Shown here piece after piece: positions 33,801 to 46,149 of a stretch of DNA of 64,000 nt. The notes beneath the pieces were generated by a model, which was not told where the DNA came from, searched no databases, and saw only the letters and a program-made list of their open reading frames with translations. Made by a program: the position numbers and the translations under genes. The DNA comes from Pinus tabuliformis (lineage: Eukaryota; Streptophyta; Pinopsida; Pinales; Pinaceae), in contig CM062807.1 in the NCBI GenBank assembly GCA_031772625.1, positions 1,144,747,007-1,144,811,006 on the forward strand, in the 5' to 3' direction. The stretch's first letter is position 1; each line of letters begins with the position of its first letter.

Positions 33801-35689
33801 AGAGAAGGGTTTTAACTCTTACCTGCAAGCGATAATACTTGGAAAGGTCCATTGAATTGGCCACAATCAGCTACAGAAGATCGAGGACAAAAGAGCTCAT
33901 AACTCTCACTATTCAAGGTAAACGTGAAAATGTGAAAATTAATAGTCATTTTGAGTATTTATGGTCATTTCTCACATTATTTCATTCATATTTAATGTTT
34001 TGACATAGATATGCTTATTTTTACTATGAAACATGTATGTTTAATCCTTTTTGTGATGTTTTGGGTAGGTCGACAACTATTAACATATTTTTATCATGCT
34101 TTAAACATGTTATTTTGACCAAGGAGTATATTTTATCTCTTTTTCGGACTCTATAAACCTATGAAAAAGGAACCCATTGGAGTCCTCTTTCAACGCTTTT
34201 CAGACTCCCAAAATATGAAAAGATTGTCTAACACTTGCCTTTTCAAACTCATAAAAGTAAATGAAAATACATCTACTCAATATAAGTTTAACCCTTTTCC
34301 AGACTGAGATAGAATATCTACGAAAAAGGAATACCTTAGTTGAATATGGCTAAGAGGTTCTCTTGAGTATTGTTTTCTACCTTTTCGAACTTGAGAGACT
34401 GTCTATGAAAAGGGACATCTGGAGTTTTCTTTTTCACCTCTTTTTCAAACTCTCTAAACATGAAAAAGGTGGGGAGTTATACCTTCACCGTACTCATTAA
34501 AACATCAAAAAATGATGGAATTGCCGAACATGACAAGGTCAAACCTCTCCTTCTTAGGGTTCGTTAAATATACTCAGATGGATTCATCTAAAGGGTGAAC
34601 TTACAGATCAAGCATATGTTATCCTCCTCAAGCTTTTTAAAAAATAATGAGGTGTTGATGAGTATGGTTGGGGAAATTAGGGAAACAGGGTATTCCATTT
34701 ACTAATGGCAGCGAGTCTCTCTTAAACACAACACTCTTCCATTTCATCTCCATGGTTGTTGGGTTGGGTAATCTATTTGTATTTTGGTTATCATATCATT
34801 TCTAGAGCTCCATTTAGGTTTTGGGTCAATGTTTCCAAGTCCATTCAGTGTTGTCTATGTGTTCAAGAGAAGTAATTCAGTTAATATTAGTTACAATACT
34901 CTTAAGCCTTCATTCCATGTTTGCCTTTCTTGATCCAGTTCTGTATCAAAACCATTATGTCTGAATCATGATACCCATTTCATGTCATGGATGGGGGATA
35001 CATAAAGGCCCTCTTGTGACAGGTTACTTCTTGTCGACATCAGCACATTATCCAGAAAGTTGAATTATAAATAACCCTTTGGTATCTTGGTGCTTGCATG
35101 CATCAATTACAAGTTTCCTCACCCTCGGCGACAGGTTTACATCATTGGCCTTTAACTGAAAGACTATGTGTGGTGTTTGATATCAACTCATTTATTCACA
35201 CCATATGTATTGTACTCTGGTACCTTGAGAGCCATTAACATCATCGATGGTTTCTCTTTCGTCTATGAATGAATTACATCATCGATTGGTAATCAGATGG
35301 TGTTTTCTATGTTTTACCTCATCTCATTGATTCACATGGTTAGACTCCTACATTGGTTGGTCATGTGAAGGAGATAGAAGACCCCAAATCTAGTATCATC
35401 CATCCAGGCTGCGAATTCAAGAGTTATACTGAGATCACAATGTATGATGGCGATGATCATATAGACGACCATCTAGTCATGGGTCCACCAATGGTCATAT
35501 GTAGATGTGTCTTTTGATTATTGTACATGTTATGTTAACTTATGTGTTGAGTATAGGTATGCCTCCCTCAACAATGAAAATTTCATGATGAAAATGTATT
35601 GCAACAAATGAAGCTCACTGGTTTTTCTTGAACCCGATTTGTCACAAGGTAAAGCATTTCAATCATCAGTCATCATTTCTGACTTTTCA
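33801..35689 (+). mobile_element. Remnant related to the 8.2-kb LTR element (3' interior)
   Basis: Read on the plus strand, this matches the reverse complement of about 9300-10700 in the 8.2-kb element. Shared words include CAAGCATATG(T/C)TATCC...TCAAGCTTTTT (about 34600), GGCCCTCTTGTGA...CTTCTTGTCGACA (35010), GGTACCTTGAGAGCCATT (35220) and the CTTTTC..GACTC repeats (34140-34480). Similarity is patchy, so it is an old or distant copy. No gag-like ORF is kept. It runs into a PPT at 35690. Confidence 0.65.
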
Positions 35690-35704
35690 CTTGAGGGGGA
35701 AATA
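35690..35704 (+). other. Polypurine tract of the related remnant
   Basis: CTTGAGGGGGAAATA immediately before TGTTATAGGCC, the start of an LTR-like segment. Confidence 0.65.
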
Positions 35705-36546
35705 TGTTATAGGCCATTTTGTCACATCTGATCAATGGGACTCCTAATGGGATCAATCAACATCCTCTTCCCCCTTGTCATCATCTTGCACAAAGCCCTA
35801 AGCATGCCTCTTTCATTCCCCACAATTTATCCCTGAAATTGCATCATCCGTGCCAATTTTAGGACCAATGCTCCTTGGCCTCTTGTTGGACAATGTTCAC
35901 CTACAATTTTCTCCATTGTGGCTTGCGTTGATCACCTACAGGTTTCTCCCCTTTGCACATGCATTGGTTCTAGAAACTCAGGAAAAGGAGAGAAATTCCA
36001 AAAGCCTCCTCTTCCAGAAGCTTCCAGAATTTGTTACAACCATTTACCTAAGATATTCAAATCCTATCCTAGCCTACTATGGAGTTTCCATCCCTTATTC
36101 TTTGATCCCATCCTCCCATCAAAGGTGGATCTAAAACCTTAGATTGGTAATTGGATAAGAACTCCCAACTTACCCCACTCCTCTATATATTTACAACCTT
36201 CCATATGCAAGGGGTTGGATTTTGGAGAGTGATTATACCCTTATGTTGATGTTGTGATAGGTTCAATTTCATGCATTTAGGGTGATTGTAGGTGCACACT
36301 GTGACATGGAAAGGATAATTTAGTCTAGAGGAGATCTTCTACAAGGTCAACATCTATTTATGGTTGCAACTCCTTCCATTTATATTAATACAAATAATTC
36401 TTTATTTTCCTATATGTGATGTTGTTATTTCATGTGTTTCATTGTCATGTTGATCTATTGAATAAAGTATTTAGATAATGCTGCATAGATCTTGTAGTTT
36501 CTTGGCTTGTGTTATCTGATTGTGTAGGTTCTAATTTTGGCAATCA
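35705..36546 (+). repeat. LTR (about 840 bp) of the related remnant
   Basis: Begins TGTTATAGGCCATTTTG after a PPT and ends near GGCAATCA before a PBS-like site. It does not visibly match the LTR of the 8.2-kb element although the adjoining interior does. The 94-codon open frame starting at 35850 has no recognisable domain. No second copy of this LTR is in the window. Confidence 0.5.
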
Positions 36547-36550
36547 GAAT

Positions 36551-36562
36551 TGGAATTAGAGC
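36551..36562 (+). other. PBS-like site after the 35.7-kb LTR
   Basis: TGGAATTAGAGC, close to the initiator-Met primer site. If real, the LTR before it serves as a 5' LTR for the plus-strand sequence to its right. Confidence 0.4.
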
Positions 36563-36986
36563 ATTCAAGCTAAATGAGAGAAGCCTGTGACGAATTCCAG
36601 ATAGGATTCATTTTGTCATCTATTTACTTTAAGAAAAGTATTGGGTTCCTTGCCTCTCTGTTGTTCTAGGTTATCCACCAAACCTAGGGGAGATACTTTT
36701 ATCCGTAATTTTAAATCTCGCATAACAAAAACATTTCATCAAATCCTAATTTCGTATTCAACTAAAATCGTAGATGCATATAATAGTACATCACATAAAT
36801 CCCTGATAGGGGTGAGCAAAGGAAGGAGAGGCACGTGGGATTCACACCAATACCATGCAATTAATCAAAGTACACCAAGGGTGGTGGTGTGGCCACACCC
36901 ACATAGACTCAAGCATGTGTGGAATGGTAGGGAAATTAAAACATAGTTGGATAAAGGAACTGGGGTACTTGGAATTTGGTCCACTT
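36563..36986 (+). other. Left part of the sequence interrupted by copia B
   Basis: Holds a 102-codon open frame from 36641 with no recognisable domain. A second frame near 36855-36960 reads WIKELGYLEFG at the insertion point. It probably continues at 43045. It may be the leader of an LTR element starting at 35705 (inference). Confidence 0.35.
36982..36986. repeat. Target-site duplication of copia B, left
   Basis: CACTT here equals CACTT at 43040-43044. Confidence 0.85.
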
Positions 36987-37956
36987 TATAAAAATTCTCA
37001 CTATAGATTACACTGGTTATGCAATGTACTAAAGCAAAATACTTAATCTACTTCTACAATCAAACTTGTGGAAGCTTAATCAATTTTGGGCAAGATCAAA
37101 TAGAACACATATAACATAGATGAAGATTCAATCACACATGAAACATAGAAGAATACTCTAGGGAAAACCTCAGCTAAAATCCCCGCTATCTATATTATCA
37201 TACAAGTGGAAATATCTGAGGATTACACAAAGCTTTAGCTCTCAAGCTATACAACTCTCAGTACAATCCTCATTGCTGCTCATAGACAGAATAGACAACA
37301 CATATGCCTTCTCCTCTGTCCTCCAAGCCTCCTATTTCCTTGCGCAGTTTCTCTTGGGTCCTCCAGCTGTCACTTGTGTGATTTTCACCCACACACTTCT
37401 TTGACCTCTGTAGTAACTGCGCAATCCTCAAGGAATGAATTCCTTCTGCATGCAAGTGATATTCACATGGGAATATTCTAGCAACTGGTAGTACACTGTC
37501 CCTGCCTTTCATATCAACTGGGTCTTTGTCTAAACTGACATGCATGAGTTATTTATGAGAGAATATTCAGTTATTTGGAGAACACTAGTTGCATGCATGC
37601 ATGCATTAACTGACTGAAATCACAATTAGTTCCACAAACTGTTTGAAACTAATTTAACTGGACCTAACTCAGTTAACTGAGCTAAATAATTACAACTCAA
37701 ACACAACTCATCCTTATCTCCTTAATTAAGGGATAACTTCCTTAATCAAAGGGATAACTATTGCATGTCTTCACAAAGACTTCATGTTTGATTTTCACCA
37801 ACTAATTAACTCAAGATGAATTAATTAATTATTTTTCAAACAACTGGTGAGACTAAATTCGAATTTTAATTCAAGGACAAATTAAAATTGGAATATATCC
37901 TGAAATGTTATCCATAGCAATGTTATTTTTAGAATTTCTTGTTTCTATTTTCAACA
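36987..37956 (-). repeat. 3' LTR of copia B
   Basis: On the minus strand it starts TGTTGAAAATAGAAAC after the PPT. The other terminus reads TATA where the partner LTR has TGTA, so the terminal dinucleotide is mutated. The target duplication next to it is intact. Confidence 0.9.
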
Positions 37957-37967
37957 CTCCCTCTCAA
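37957..37967 (-). other. Polypurine tract of copia B
   Basis: On the minus strand TTGAGAGGGAG, directly before the LTR. It overlaps the end of the RNase H frame. Confidence 0.8.
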
Positions 37968-40900
37968 CAAGAAAGGGATTATCTGCCACATTGATCCTGT
38001 CTCTATGGAACTTGAATTTACACTTTGACATTGCCTTAGTCAAAATGTCAGCATCTTGCTCCTTGATCAAAATATACTGCAACAACATGATCCTCCTCGC
38101 CACACAGTCTTTGAGATGATGATACTGAATGTCTATGTGCTTGGACCTGTCATGAGATGCTGGATTCTCAGAGAGCTTGATACAACTCTGATTATCACAA
38201 TATATTACAGTTGGATCCATCCTCTGATCAAACAAACCAACTAGAATTTTCCACATCCAAATGGCCTCACATGCTGCTGACTTGCAGCCATGTATTCAGC
38301 CTCTGCTGAGCTAAGTGCAACTGACCTCTATTTTTTTTTGTTCTAAGAAACTGCAACTAAACCAAGGTTGAAAATTCCTCCTGATGTGCTCTTCCGATCT
38401 GATGGACTTCTTGCCCAATCTGCGTCTATGAAGCCGTATAACTTCACTCCCTCTGACTGTATGTACTATAATCCATACTGAGATGTGCCTTTGAGGTATC
38501 TCAAAACATGCTTCGCTACCTTCCAAAACAACTTGGTAGGCTGAACCATAGCTTGACTTAGCTGGTTCACCACAAAGCACAAATATGGTCGTGTGTTCAC
38601 TAAATACATCAATGAACCCACAAGCTGCCGATACACAGTAGCCTCTACTACCTCACTTAAAGTAGCAGCCTCCTTCCTCTAATTACCAGCTAGAGGAGTC
38701 TGCATGGGATTGTAGTTCTCCATGTGGAATCTCCTGAGTATCTCATTGGCATACTTGCCTTGAGACATAAACACTTCCCCATCCTTCTGCCACACTTCCA
38801 TGCCTAGAAAGTAGTGCATGAGACCCATGTCTTTCATCTCGAACTCTATTACAAGGTCCTCCTTGCAAGACATGGTCAACTGATCATTACCTGTTAATAA
38901 GATCATCATCATAAAAAACAATGATCAACTGCTTACCTTCCACCATGATGTGGTACAAGTTCACATATGTTTCACTCTTTGTGAAGCCCAACCCGGTAAA
39001 GTAGTTGTCAATCCTGGTGTACCAAACACGAGGTGCTACTTCAGCCTGTACAAAGCTCTCTTGAGTCAGCAGACATGCGATTCATGATCGAAGGTCTTAA
39101 ATCCTTTCGGCTGCTCTGTGTATACCTGTTCCTCAATCTTGCCATTGAGGAATGCAGTCTTCACATCCATCTAATGGATCTTCCAACCCATCTTTGCTAA
39201 TAGTGCCAACATCGATCTGATAGATGAGTACCTTGCTACAAGAGAAAAAGTCTCATCATAGTCGATCCCCTCGACCTGTGAGAAAACACGGGCAACAAAC
39301 CTTGCCTTATGTTTCTCCACACTACCATCAACAACTTTCTTTACCTTGTAAAGCCAACAGGAACTCACAACTGACTTGTTCTAGGGTCTTGGAACAACAT
39401 CATAAACATTGTTCCGAACTATGGAGTCATACTCCTCCACCATAGCATCAACCCACACTGGCTACTCCATTGCTTCATCAAAGGAATATGGTTTGGTCTC
39501 TACACATTCCCAAACAAGGGCCATGTAACCAGTGTACCGCTCAGGTGACCTCCTTTGTCTACATTGAGAAGATGGTTCTCCCACATTCTCTCTCGCATCT
39601 GACAACAATCTGTCAGCTTCTTGCGTACGCTTCTGCCCATCTCTGGAATACTTTGCATGAGTGGATGTCTCCATTCCTAAAACCTCTACATGCGGTTGCT
39701 CCGCATCAGTCTGATGCTCCTCCTCCTTAGGAACCAAAAGTTTCTCATATGCCTGCATCTTGAGCTCCCTCTCAAGGGAAACTCACATGGCCTTCAGCTC
39801 ATCTAACTTAAGATCTTCATGAACCACTGTCCTCTGACTGGTAGGAAAATACACCCGATAGTTGTGGGGAGTATCATTGTACCCCACAAGTATCCCCAAC
39901 TCTGTTGTCGGCTCTAGCTTCTTCCAGGAATCCTTGATCACATGGAAATAAACCAATGAGCTAAAGATCCTGAAGTGACCCACATTTGGTCTCTTCCTGG
40001 AGAAAGCTTCCTCTGGTGTCTTCATCCCAAGTATGCGATGCGAGCTTCTATTTTGCAAGTAAATCATTGTGTTGCATGCCTTAGCCCACAAATGAAGTGG
40101 TAGGCCTTGGTCATGCAACATCGCCAGAGATGCTCCCACAATCGTTCTATTCTTCCTCTCGGCCACTCCATTCTGTTGTGGGTTATGAGGTGCCATCAAC
40201 TCCCGTTTAATTCCTTCTACAACAAAGAAATCCTTAAACTCTTGAGAGACATACTCTCCACCATTGTCACTTCGCAAGGCCTTGATCTTCTTTCCTGATT
40301 CGTTCTCAACCAAGGCTTTGAACTCACAAAACCTTGACAAGGTTTGATCCTTCTTCTGCATGAAATAGATCCAGCATTTATGAGAAAAATAATCAATGAA
40401 AATCACATAATACCTTTGTTTAGCGATGGAGGCTATCAAGAATGGTCCACACACATCTACATGAACTCGCTCCAAAATTGCTTCAGCTCGTCTGTCTCGA
40501 TCATGAAAGGAAGATTTTACATACTTACTCAAGGTATAACCTTTGCATGTGTCCACTTTCTTAAGTTTACCTTTGGGAAGTCTGGTAGAAATCTACTGCA
40601 TTATCTTCAAGGTCCCATGATGCAAGTGGCCTAACCTTCTATGCCATAACTCGCAAATATCTTGGCTTTGCACCAATTCTCCTTTAGCACTCAATGTAGC
40701 ACAATCATCTACCTCCATCTTGTAGATATTCTTCACTCGAATCCCAATCCTCTTGGTCTGACTCGTGGCTATGTGTCTCAGGAACACATTTCCTTTACTG
40801 AAGTCTACATCATAGCCTTTGTCTTCCGACATCACGACCGATACCAAGTTTTTCTTCACTCCAGGCACATACTTTACATTAGTCAGGGTGAGAGGAGGTC

Positions 40901-41937
40901 CATGCTCCCTCTGAAACACAACCGTACCTTCACCTGAAACATTGTACTTTCCATCATCGCCCATCTCGATGTGCATATGGAGGTCTTTCTCCTCCAAGGT
41001 ACTGAATAAACTCTTATCACTAGTCATGTGGAATGAGGCTCCACTGTCTAGGTACCAAACACAACCCACCCTCGATGAAACCATGCACGCAATGAGGGTA
41101 AATCCAATTCAAACTGTGAGGCCATTGCCTCACCATTTGATCCTTTTGAGGACCCCTTCTTGGATTTCTTCAAAGGATAATTAGTTGCATAATGGCCCAC
41201 CTCATGACAATTAAAGCATCTCACTTTAGATTTGTCAATATTCTTCCCACCATGGGAAGAACTCGATTTGGAATGGGAAGCCTTCCCTTTCCATTTCCAT
41301 GCCTTACTTGCTAAGGCTAGATTTTCTTCATCATCATGCTTAGATGAAGAACCATCTCTGGTGCTTCTCCTGAACTACTCCTGCATCAGTTTCGACCATA
41401 CTCGTTCCCAATCTGGAAGTTTCTCTCTTCCATTCACTAAGTCCTGGTAGCTATGCCAGATCTTAGGAAGACCGAGGAGAGAAAGACTCACCATATCATC
41501 ATTATATGTCGTGATTCCTACACTTCCAAGCTCATCTCTATAGGTGGTGAGCTTGTTCATATATGTAGAGATCATGTCGCCCTTTTCACACTTGATCTTC
41601 TGAAGCTTGTCCTTCAACGCCAACTTCCTCTGGTCGCTGTTGTTTTGGTATAGATCCTTTAATGTCTTCCACATTGAAAATGGAGTCTCCTTCCCATGGA
41701 GACTTGAGACAATATGGTCTCGAACTCCCTCCAGAAGAATCCTCCTCGCTCTCACCACACATTTCTTCCATTCCGCCAATTACTGGGCATTAGCTACTGA
41801 TGGCTTGGGGACTTCTTGATCAATGAAGTCCTTCAAACCATTGTCCTCTAATACCACTTCCATGTGATCCTTCCATGCTATGTAACTCGAGCTACCATCT
41901 AGGGCATACTTGAGTCTCAAGCCATTGAATGCCATTA
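37957..41937 (-). pseudogene. Copia B gag-pol polyprotein remnant
   Basis: Gag starts at ATG 41937 (MAFNGLRLKYALDGSS...), is cut by a stop near 41780, and continues to zinc knuckle CFNCHEVGHYATNY near 41220, whose last Cys is Tyr. Protease near 41050 has intact LDSGASFHMT. Integrase (40556-39783) has CKGC, HVDVCGP, RSDNGGEY and NGVAERKNRT, so Asp-Asp-Glu is complete. RT has a GIDYDETF block and KTAFLNG near 39150. The catalytic box near 38910 reads FYDDD in place of YVDD and is followed by a stop, so RT is dead. RNase H ends with CDNQSCIKLSENP, DRSKHIDIQYHHL and DADILTKAMSK (38200-38030). Several frameshifts and stops separate the parts. Confidence 0.92.
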
Positions 41938-42044
41938 GTGAACTTTGAGATGTGATAAGAAATCGATTTTGTACCTACAATCAAGAACTTCAAACTTCTC
42001 CCTTCTACCTTCTTTATATACTTTTATCCGCTTTGATCACCTTT

Positions 42045-42056
42045 GCTTTGATACCA
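42045..42056 (-). other. Primer binding site of copia B
   Basis: The minus strand reads TGGTATCAAAGC immediately inside the 5' LTR, one base from the initiator-Met tRNA site. Confidence 0.85.
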
Positions 42057-43039
42057 TGTAGAAATTCTCGTTGTAGATTAAACTGATTATGCGATGTACT
42101 AAAGCAAAATACTTAATCTACTTCTACAATCAAACTTGTGGAAGCTTAATCGATTTTGAGCAACATCAAATAGAACACATATAACAGAGAAGAAGATTCA
42201 ATCACACATGAAACACATAAGAATACTCTGGGGAAAGCCTCAACTAAAAGCCCCACTATCTGTATTATCATACAAGTGGAAATATCTCAGGATTACACAA
42301 AGCTTTAGCTCTCAAGCTATCCAGCGCCCAGTACAATCCCTCGCTACTGCTCATAGACATAATAGACAACACATGCCTTCTCCTTTGTCCTCCAAGCCTC
42401 GTATTTCCTTGCACAGTTTCTCCTGGGTCCTCCAGCTGCCACTTGTGTGATTCTCACCTCACACACTACTTTGACCTCTTTAATAACTGTGTAATCCTCA
42501 AGGAATGAATTCCTTCTGCATGCGAGAGATATTCACATGGGAATATTCTAGCAATTGATAGTACATTGTCCCTGCCTTTAATCTCAGCTGGTTCTTTTTC
42601 TAAACTGACATGCATGAGTTATTTATGAGAGAATATTCAGTTATCTGGAGAACACTAGTTGCATGCATGCATGCATTAACTGACTGAACTCACAATTAGT
42701 TCCACAAACTGTTTGAAACTAATTTAACTAGACTTAACTCAGTTCACTGAGCTAACTAATTACAAGTCAAATACAACTCATCCTTATCTCCTTAATTAAG
42801 GGATAACTTCCTCATTCAAAGGGATAACTGTTGCATGTTTTCACAAAGACTTCATGTTTGATTTTCACCAACTAATTAACTCAAGATGAATTAATTAATT
42901 ATTTTTCAAACTGTTGGTAAGACTAAATTTGAATCTTAATTCTCAATTTTAATTCAAGGACAAATTAAAATTGGAATATATCCTGAAATGCTATCTATCG
43001 CAATGCTATTTTTAGCATTTCTTGTTGTTATTTTCAACA
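42057..43039 (-). repeat. 5' LTR of copia B
   Basis: Partner of 36987-37956. On the minus strand it ends TTTCTACA before the PBS. Confidence 0.9.
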
Positions 43040-43044
43040 CACTT

Positions 43045-44360
43045 GAACTGGTTGCACTAGGAAAACTAGGTGGTCTCACAGGCTCTCGGTGGTACCTTTA
43101 GAGGGAAGCTCTTTGTAGGGGAAGTAATTCTCTAGCTGTGTAGTAGTTGTGGAGTCATCGCCTCTCCTTCTCAGTCCTTTTTGGTATGTGAAAATTGGTC
43201 ATCCCATGAGCCCAATGTTTGTTGCTAATTTTATGTTATGTGTATAGATGGGTTTGGCTGGTCTAGTATTCACTTTGTGGAATTATTCTCCTTATGGAAC
43301 CATGAGGAAGGGAGGGGATGAAGCCCACCCTCTCAATTTCATATTGAAGGTAGTGAGCCCCTCAGCATAAACCCTTGGGGAATGTTAGTGATTCCGCCAA
43401 CCTGGAAACCTAGTTGACTAGGGAAGTGGACATACTCTATCTTTCAATTGATGGCCAGTTAGATTATTCTACTGATATTTCTAGATTTATGCAATTCTCT
43501 AGTAAATGGGCTCATGGCGGGTCAATGAATGCAACATACTACTGGCATGAGGAATTTGAAAACCTTCATGTTAAGGATCCTCACGCATTTTGGGAGGGGG
43601 TTCATTCCAATTTCCATGGTGGAAAATGGAAAAGTTTCCTTCGAATATGGTTTAATGGATTTTTCTATCATGTTTATGCTCTTGTAGCCAATGCAAGTGC
43701 CTTAATTGAACACGTCCTCTTTGGGAAACCTCTAGATCATTTCTCTGCAGTTGATAAAATGATAATAGCAATATGGATACCTGCATCCAGGGTTTATCTT
43801 AATTTATTGTGCAACATGGATCGCTTGACAATGTGTCAGGGTCACACTCCTCTTGCAGGTAGTGGGAGAGGTTGAGGTCGAGGCTTTGGGTGTGGGAGAA
43901 TGTGCTCTCCAACAACGCATGTTCCTAAGACTAGGTCTCAATTCACCTTGGGCGCAACCAGAGAATGCTGAACAATGACCCACCCACGGGTCTTCCAAAG
44001 AGTTGAGGAGTGGGTAGATGACATTGTAAATAACAACACTATCACTGACAAAGAAATTTTAGGGGAATTGGGAGAACTAGTACCAGACCCAAGGCACACC
44101 TATGGTCATCGTTCTTAGTACCAACAATCTATTTTTACATACTAGATTGTGAAAAGCCTTCTTGCAAAGGCTCTGATGATGACGACTACAGGAACTTCAG
44201 GTCCTATAGAAGAAATTCAAGCTATCCATGAGGAATTTGAACTCATCTAGAACCACATCCAATAGAAAAATACTCGTCTAGCCCACATAAGGAAGATTCC
44301 TTGCCTACCTCAGACATAGTTGCCAGGTTCCAATGCCAAAGACCTAAAACCTGTAGAATC
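43045..44360 (+). pseudogene. Unidentified ORF region interrupted by copia B (possible gag)
   Basis: A frame open from about 43414 to 43875 (153 codons, beginning at TTG; first ATG near 43489) reads FMQFSSKWAHGGSMNATYYW, FENLHVKDPHAFWEGVHSNF, KWKSFLRIWFNGFFYHVYAL and ends in a Gly/Arg tail. The same frame goes on after a stop with a GRGFGCGR stretch and an acidic EEWVDDI segment to about 44120. Tryptophan-rich helical blocks followed by a Gly/Arg-rich tail resemble a gag nucleocapsid layout, but I cannot place it in a family. It lies downstream of an LTR/PBS pair once copia B is ignored, which supports a retroelement gag. A host gene fragment is the alternative. Confidence 0.4.
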
Positions 44361-45770
44361 GTTAGATAATTAATCCATTTCTAGTTGAATATGATGTTTT
44401 GTTCATTAAATTTTAGTAGTTTTAGATGTATAGAAATGATTTTTGGCATATATGGTATAGATTACTAGTCAGTAGGGGTAATAAAGACTGTCAGGTTATC
44501 CTTTTATAGTTTGACAATTTCAAACTATTCAGATTTTTGTTAGCTTATAACGCAACCAAATGGTCAACATACCTAGTTCCCTATGGGCAGGTTTAGACCA
44601 TCTGGCATTGGATGCCGATTATGTTTCTCTTGATTATTTTTAAAAAGTAATGGAAAGGTTCTACCAAACTTACAAAACAAAAATAGTACATCACATAAAA
44701 TATGTTGCTGAACAAAATAAACCTTCTAAAAATATCCTTAGGTCTTCGAAATTAATCAAAATAGTTGATAAATAAAATCAATTTCCTTCGATGCATATTC
44801 ATCTGACTAAACCCCCCCCATTGAAGAGAGTCGTATATATAGAGTAGAATTTTGGTAACAAAAATATTTTCTTTAATAGTCTTAACAAATGGTTTACTTA
44901 AAATCTAAAGCAAAATTACATTGTGTATAGTAAATCCATTGAACAGATGAAATCATGTTCTTAAATTAAAAGTCATGTTGTGGGGATTGTTATTAAAGAT
45001 ACCCTAATTGACTATCAACCAGATTTTCCACTCAACATAATTGAATCTATTCCAATTTCCAAGGAATTGGTCTTGGTCCTTCTCTATTTTCCCATTTTAC
45101 TTACAGAGACAAATATTATAAGAACTCAAGATATTAATAAATTATTTGAAATGATAAATTTGTGCAGCAAAATAATCTGAACAACCTAAAATTGGAGAAC
45201 ATCTTATTTAAAACTATTAACATTGTGTGAAGCTCTCACAATTAACCAAGGGCTAGAGGTGCTCAAAATAATAAATAATATATGAGTGAATATGAAAATA
45301 ACCTTAGTGAGGTTACATAGGCTAACAATTCATGTTAAATAATCCATCATTAATCCAGGCATTCGAGGTCATAAGATGTATTCAAATTAAATTCATTTTT
45401 TTGGTCCAGATCCCAGATTTGAGTGTTTAAATCTTACTATGGGTTTAAATACAGTTAAAATTTCCTTGCTCACCCTATTTAAATTTTGATTGCATTTTAA
45501 TGAAATTATCTGGGAAACAAGTAGTATCTATTGAAAGAAGTGAAATATTGGATTTTACCTTAATTGTTTCTTAAACATGATTAACTTCTTTAATTAGTCT
45601 AACCCAATGATTAAGTAATCTTAAAACTAGATTTGGTCATATGAGGTGTAGGGCACACAAAGCGTTCTTGTTTGAGAAGGAGACTGGATGGGTAGGTTCT
45701 TCATTATTCATTGATTAATCATGATTAAAACCTTAACTTAAATTATTGATTAAAAGCTTTTAGTAGGACA
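44361..45770. other. AT-rich intergenic stretch
   Basis: No gene recognised. Open frames are below 70 codons and lack motifs. Confidence 0.5.
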
Positions 45771-46149
45771 TCCAGTCATCCGGGGGGTGGAAGGTGTAAA
45801 TTGTTTTGGTCGTCATGTAAGCCTATATGGGAATACGTTTGGCCATCCAAGGAGCATTGTGCATAGATAATTTTAATCTTGATGTTAACCCGAATGGGTG
45901 GATACACAAAACATAATCCAAATAAAATATAGTATAACACAAAATGACAATAGGTATGATTTGCTTTAAAAGTGATAATGGTAATATGTATATTTGGGCA
46001 TCCGAAGAAGAAAACAAATATCACTTGGATGGATAAGGTTGATGTCGGATGGAAAATCTGCGAGGAAGGAGTCCATATCTTCTTAAAATATATCATATAC
46101 TTTTCATGAATGAGAGCATAAAAGAATGAGATCAGAAAATAAAATATAA

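Larger units (their letters stand above)
36987..43039 (-). mobile_element. Full-length Ty1/copia element B (decayed)
   Basis: Two LTRs (36987-37956 and 42057-43039), an initiator-Met-type PBS, a PPT and an exact 5-bp target duplication. The interior is 4.1 kb with a gag-pol remnant. Same family as element A but in opposite orientation, 3.8 kb away. It keeps longer open segments than A, for example an integrase frame of 258 codons, so it looks younger or less decayed. Confidence 0.92.

Noticed and set aside
35850-36142. Two overlapping plus-strand frames of 94 and 74 codons
   Set aside because: Lie inside the LTR, overlap in different frames, and show no domain.
40107-40634. Plus-strand frames of 63 and 96 codons
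   Set aside because: Antisense of the copia B integrase.
44361-45770. Partner 3' LTR for the gypsy PBS at 58.3 kb
   Set aside because: Compared by eye with 58294-59207; no shared words of useful length.
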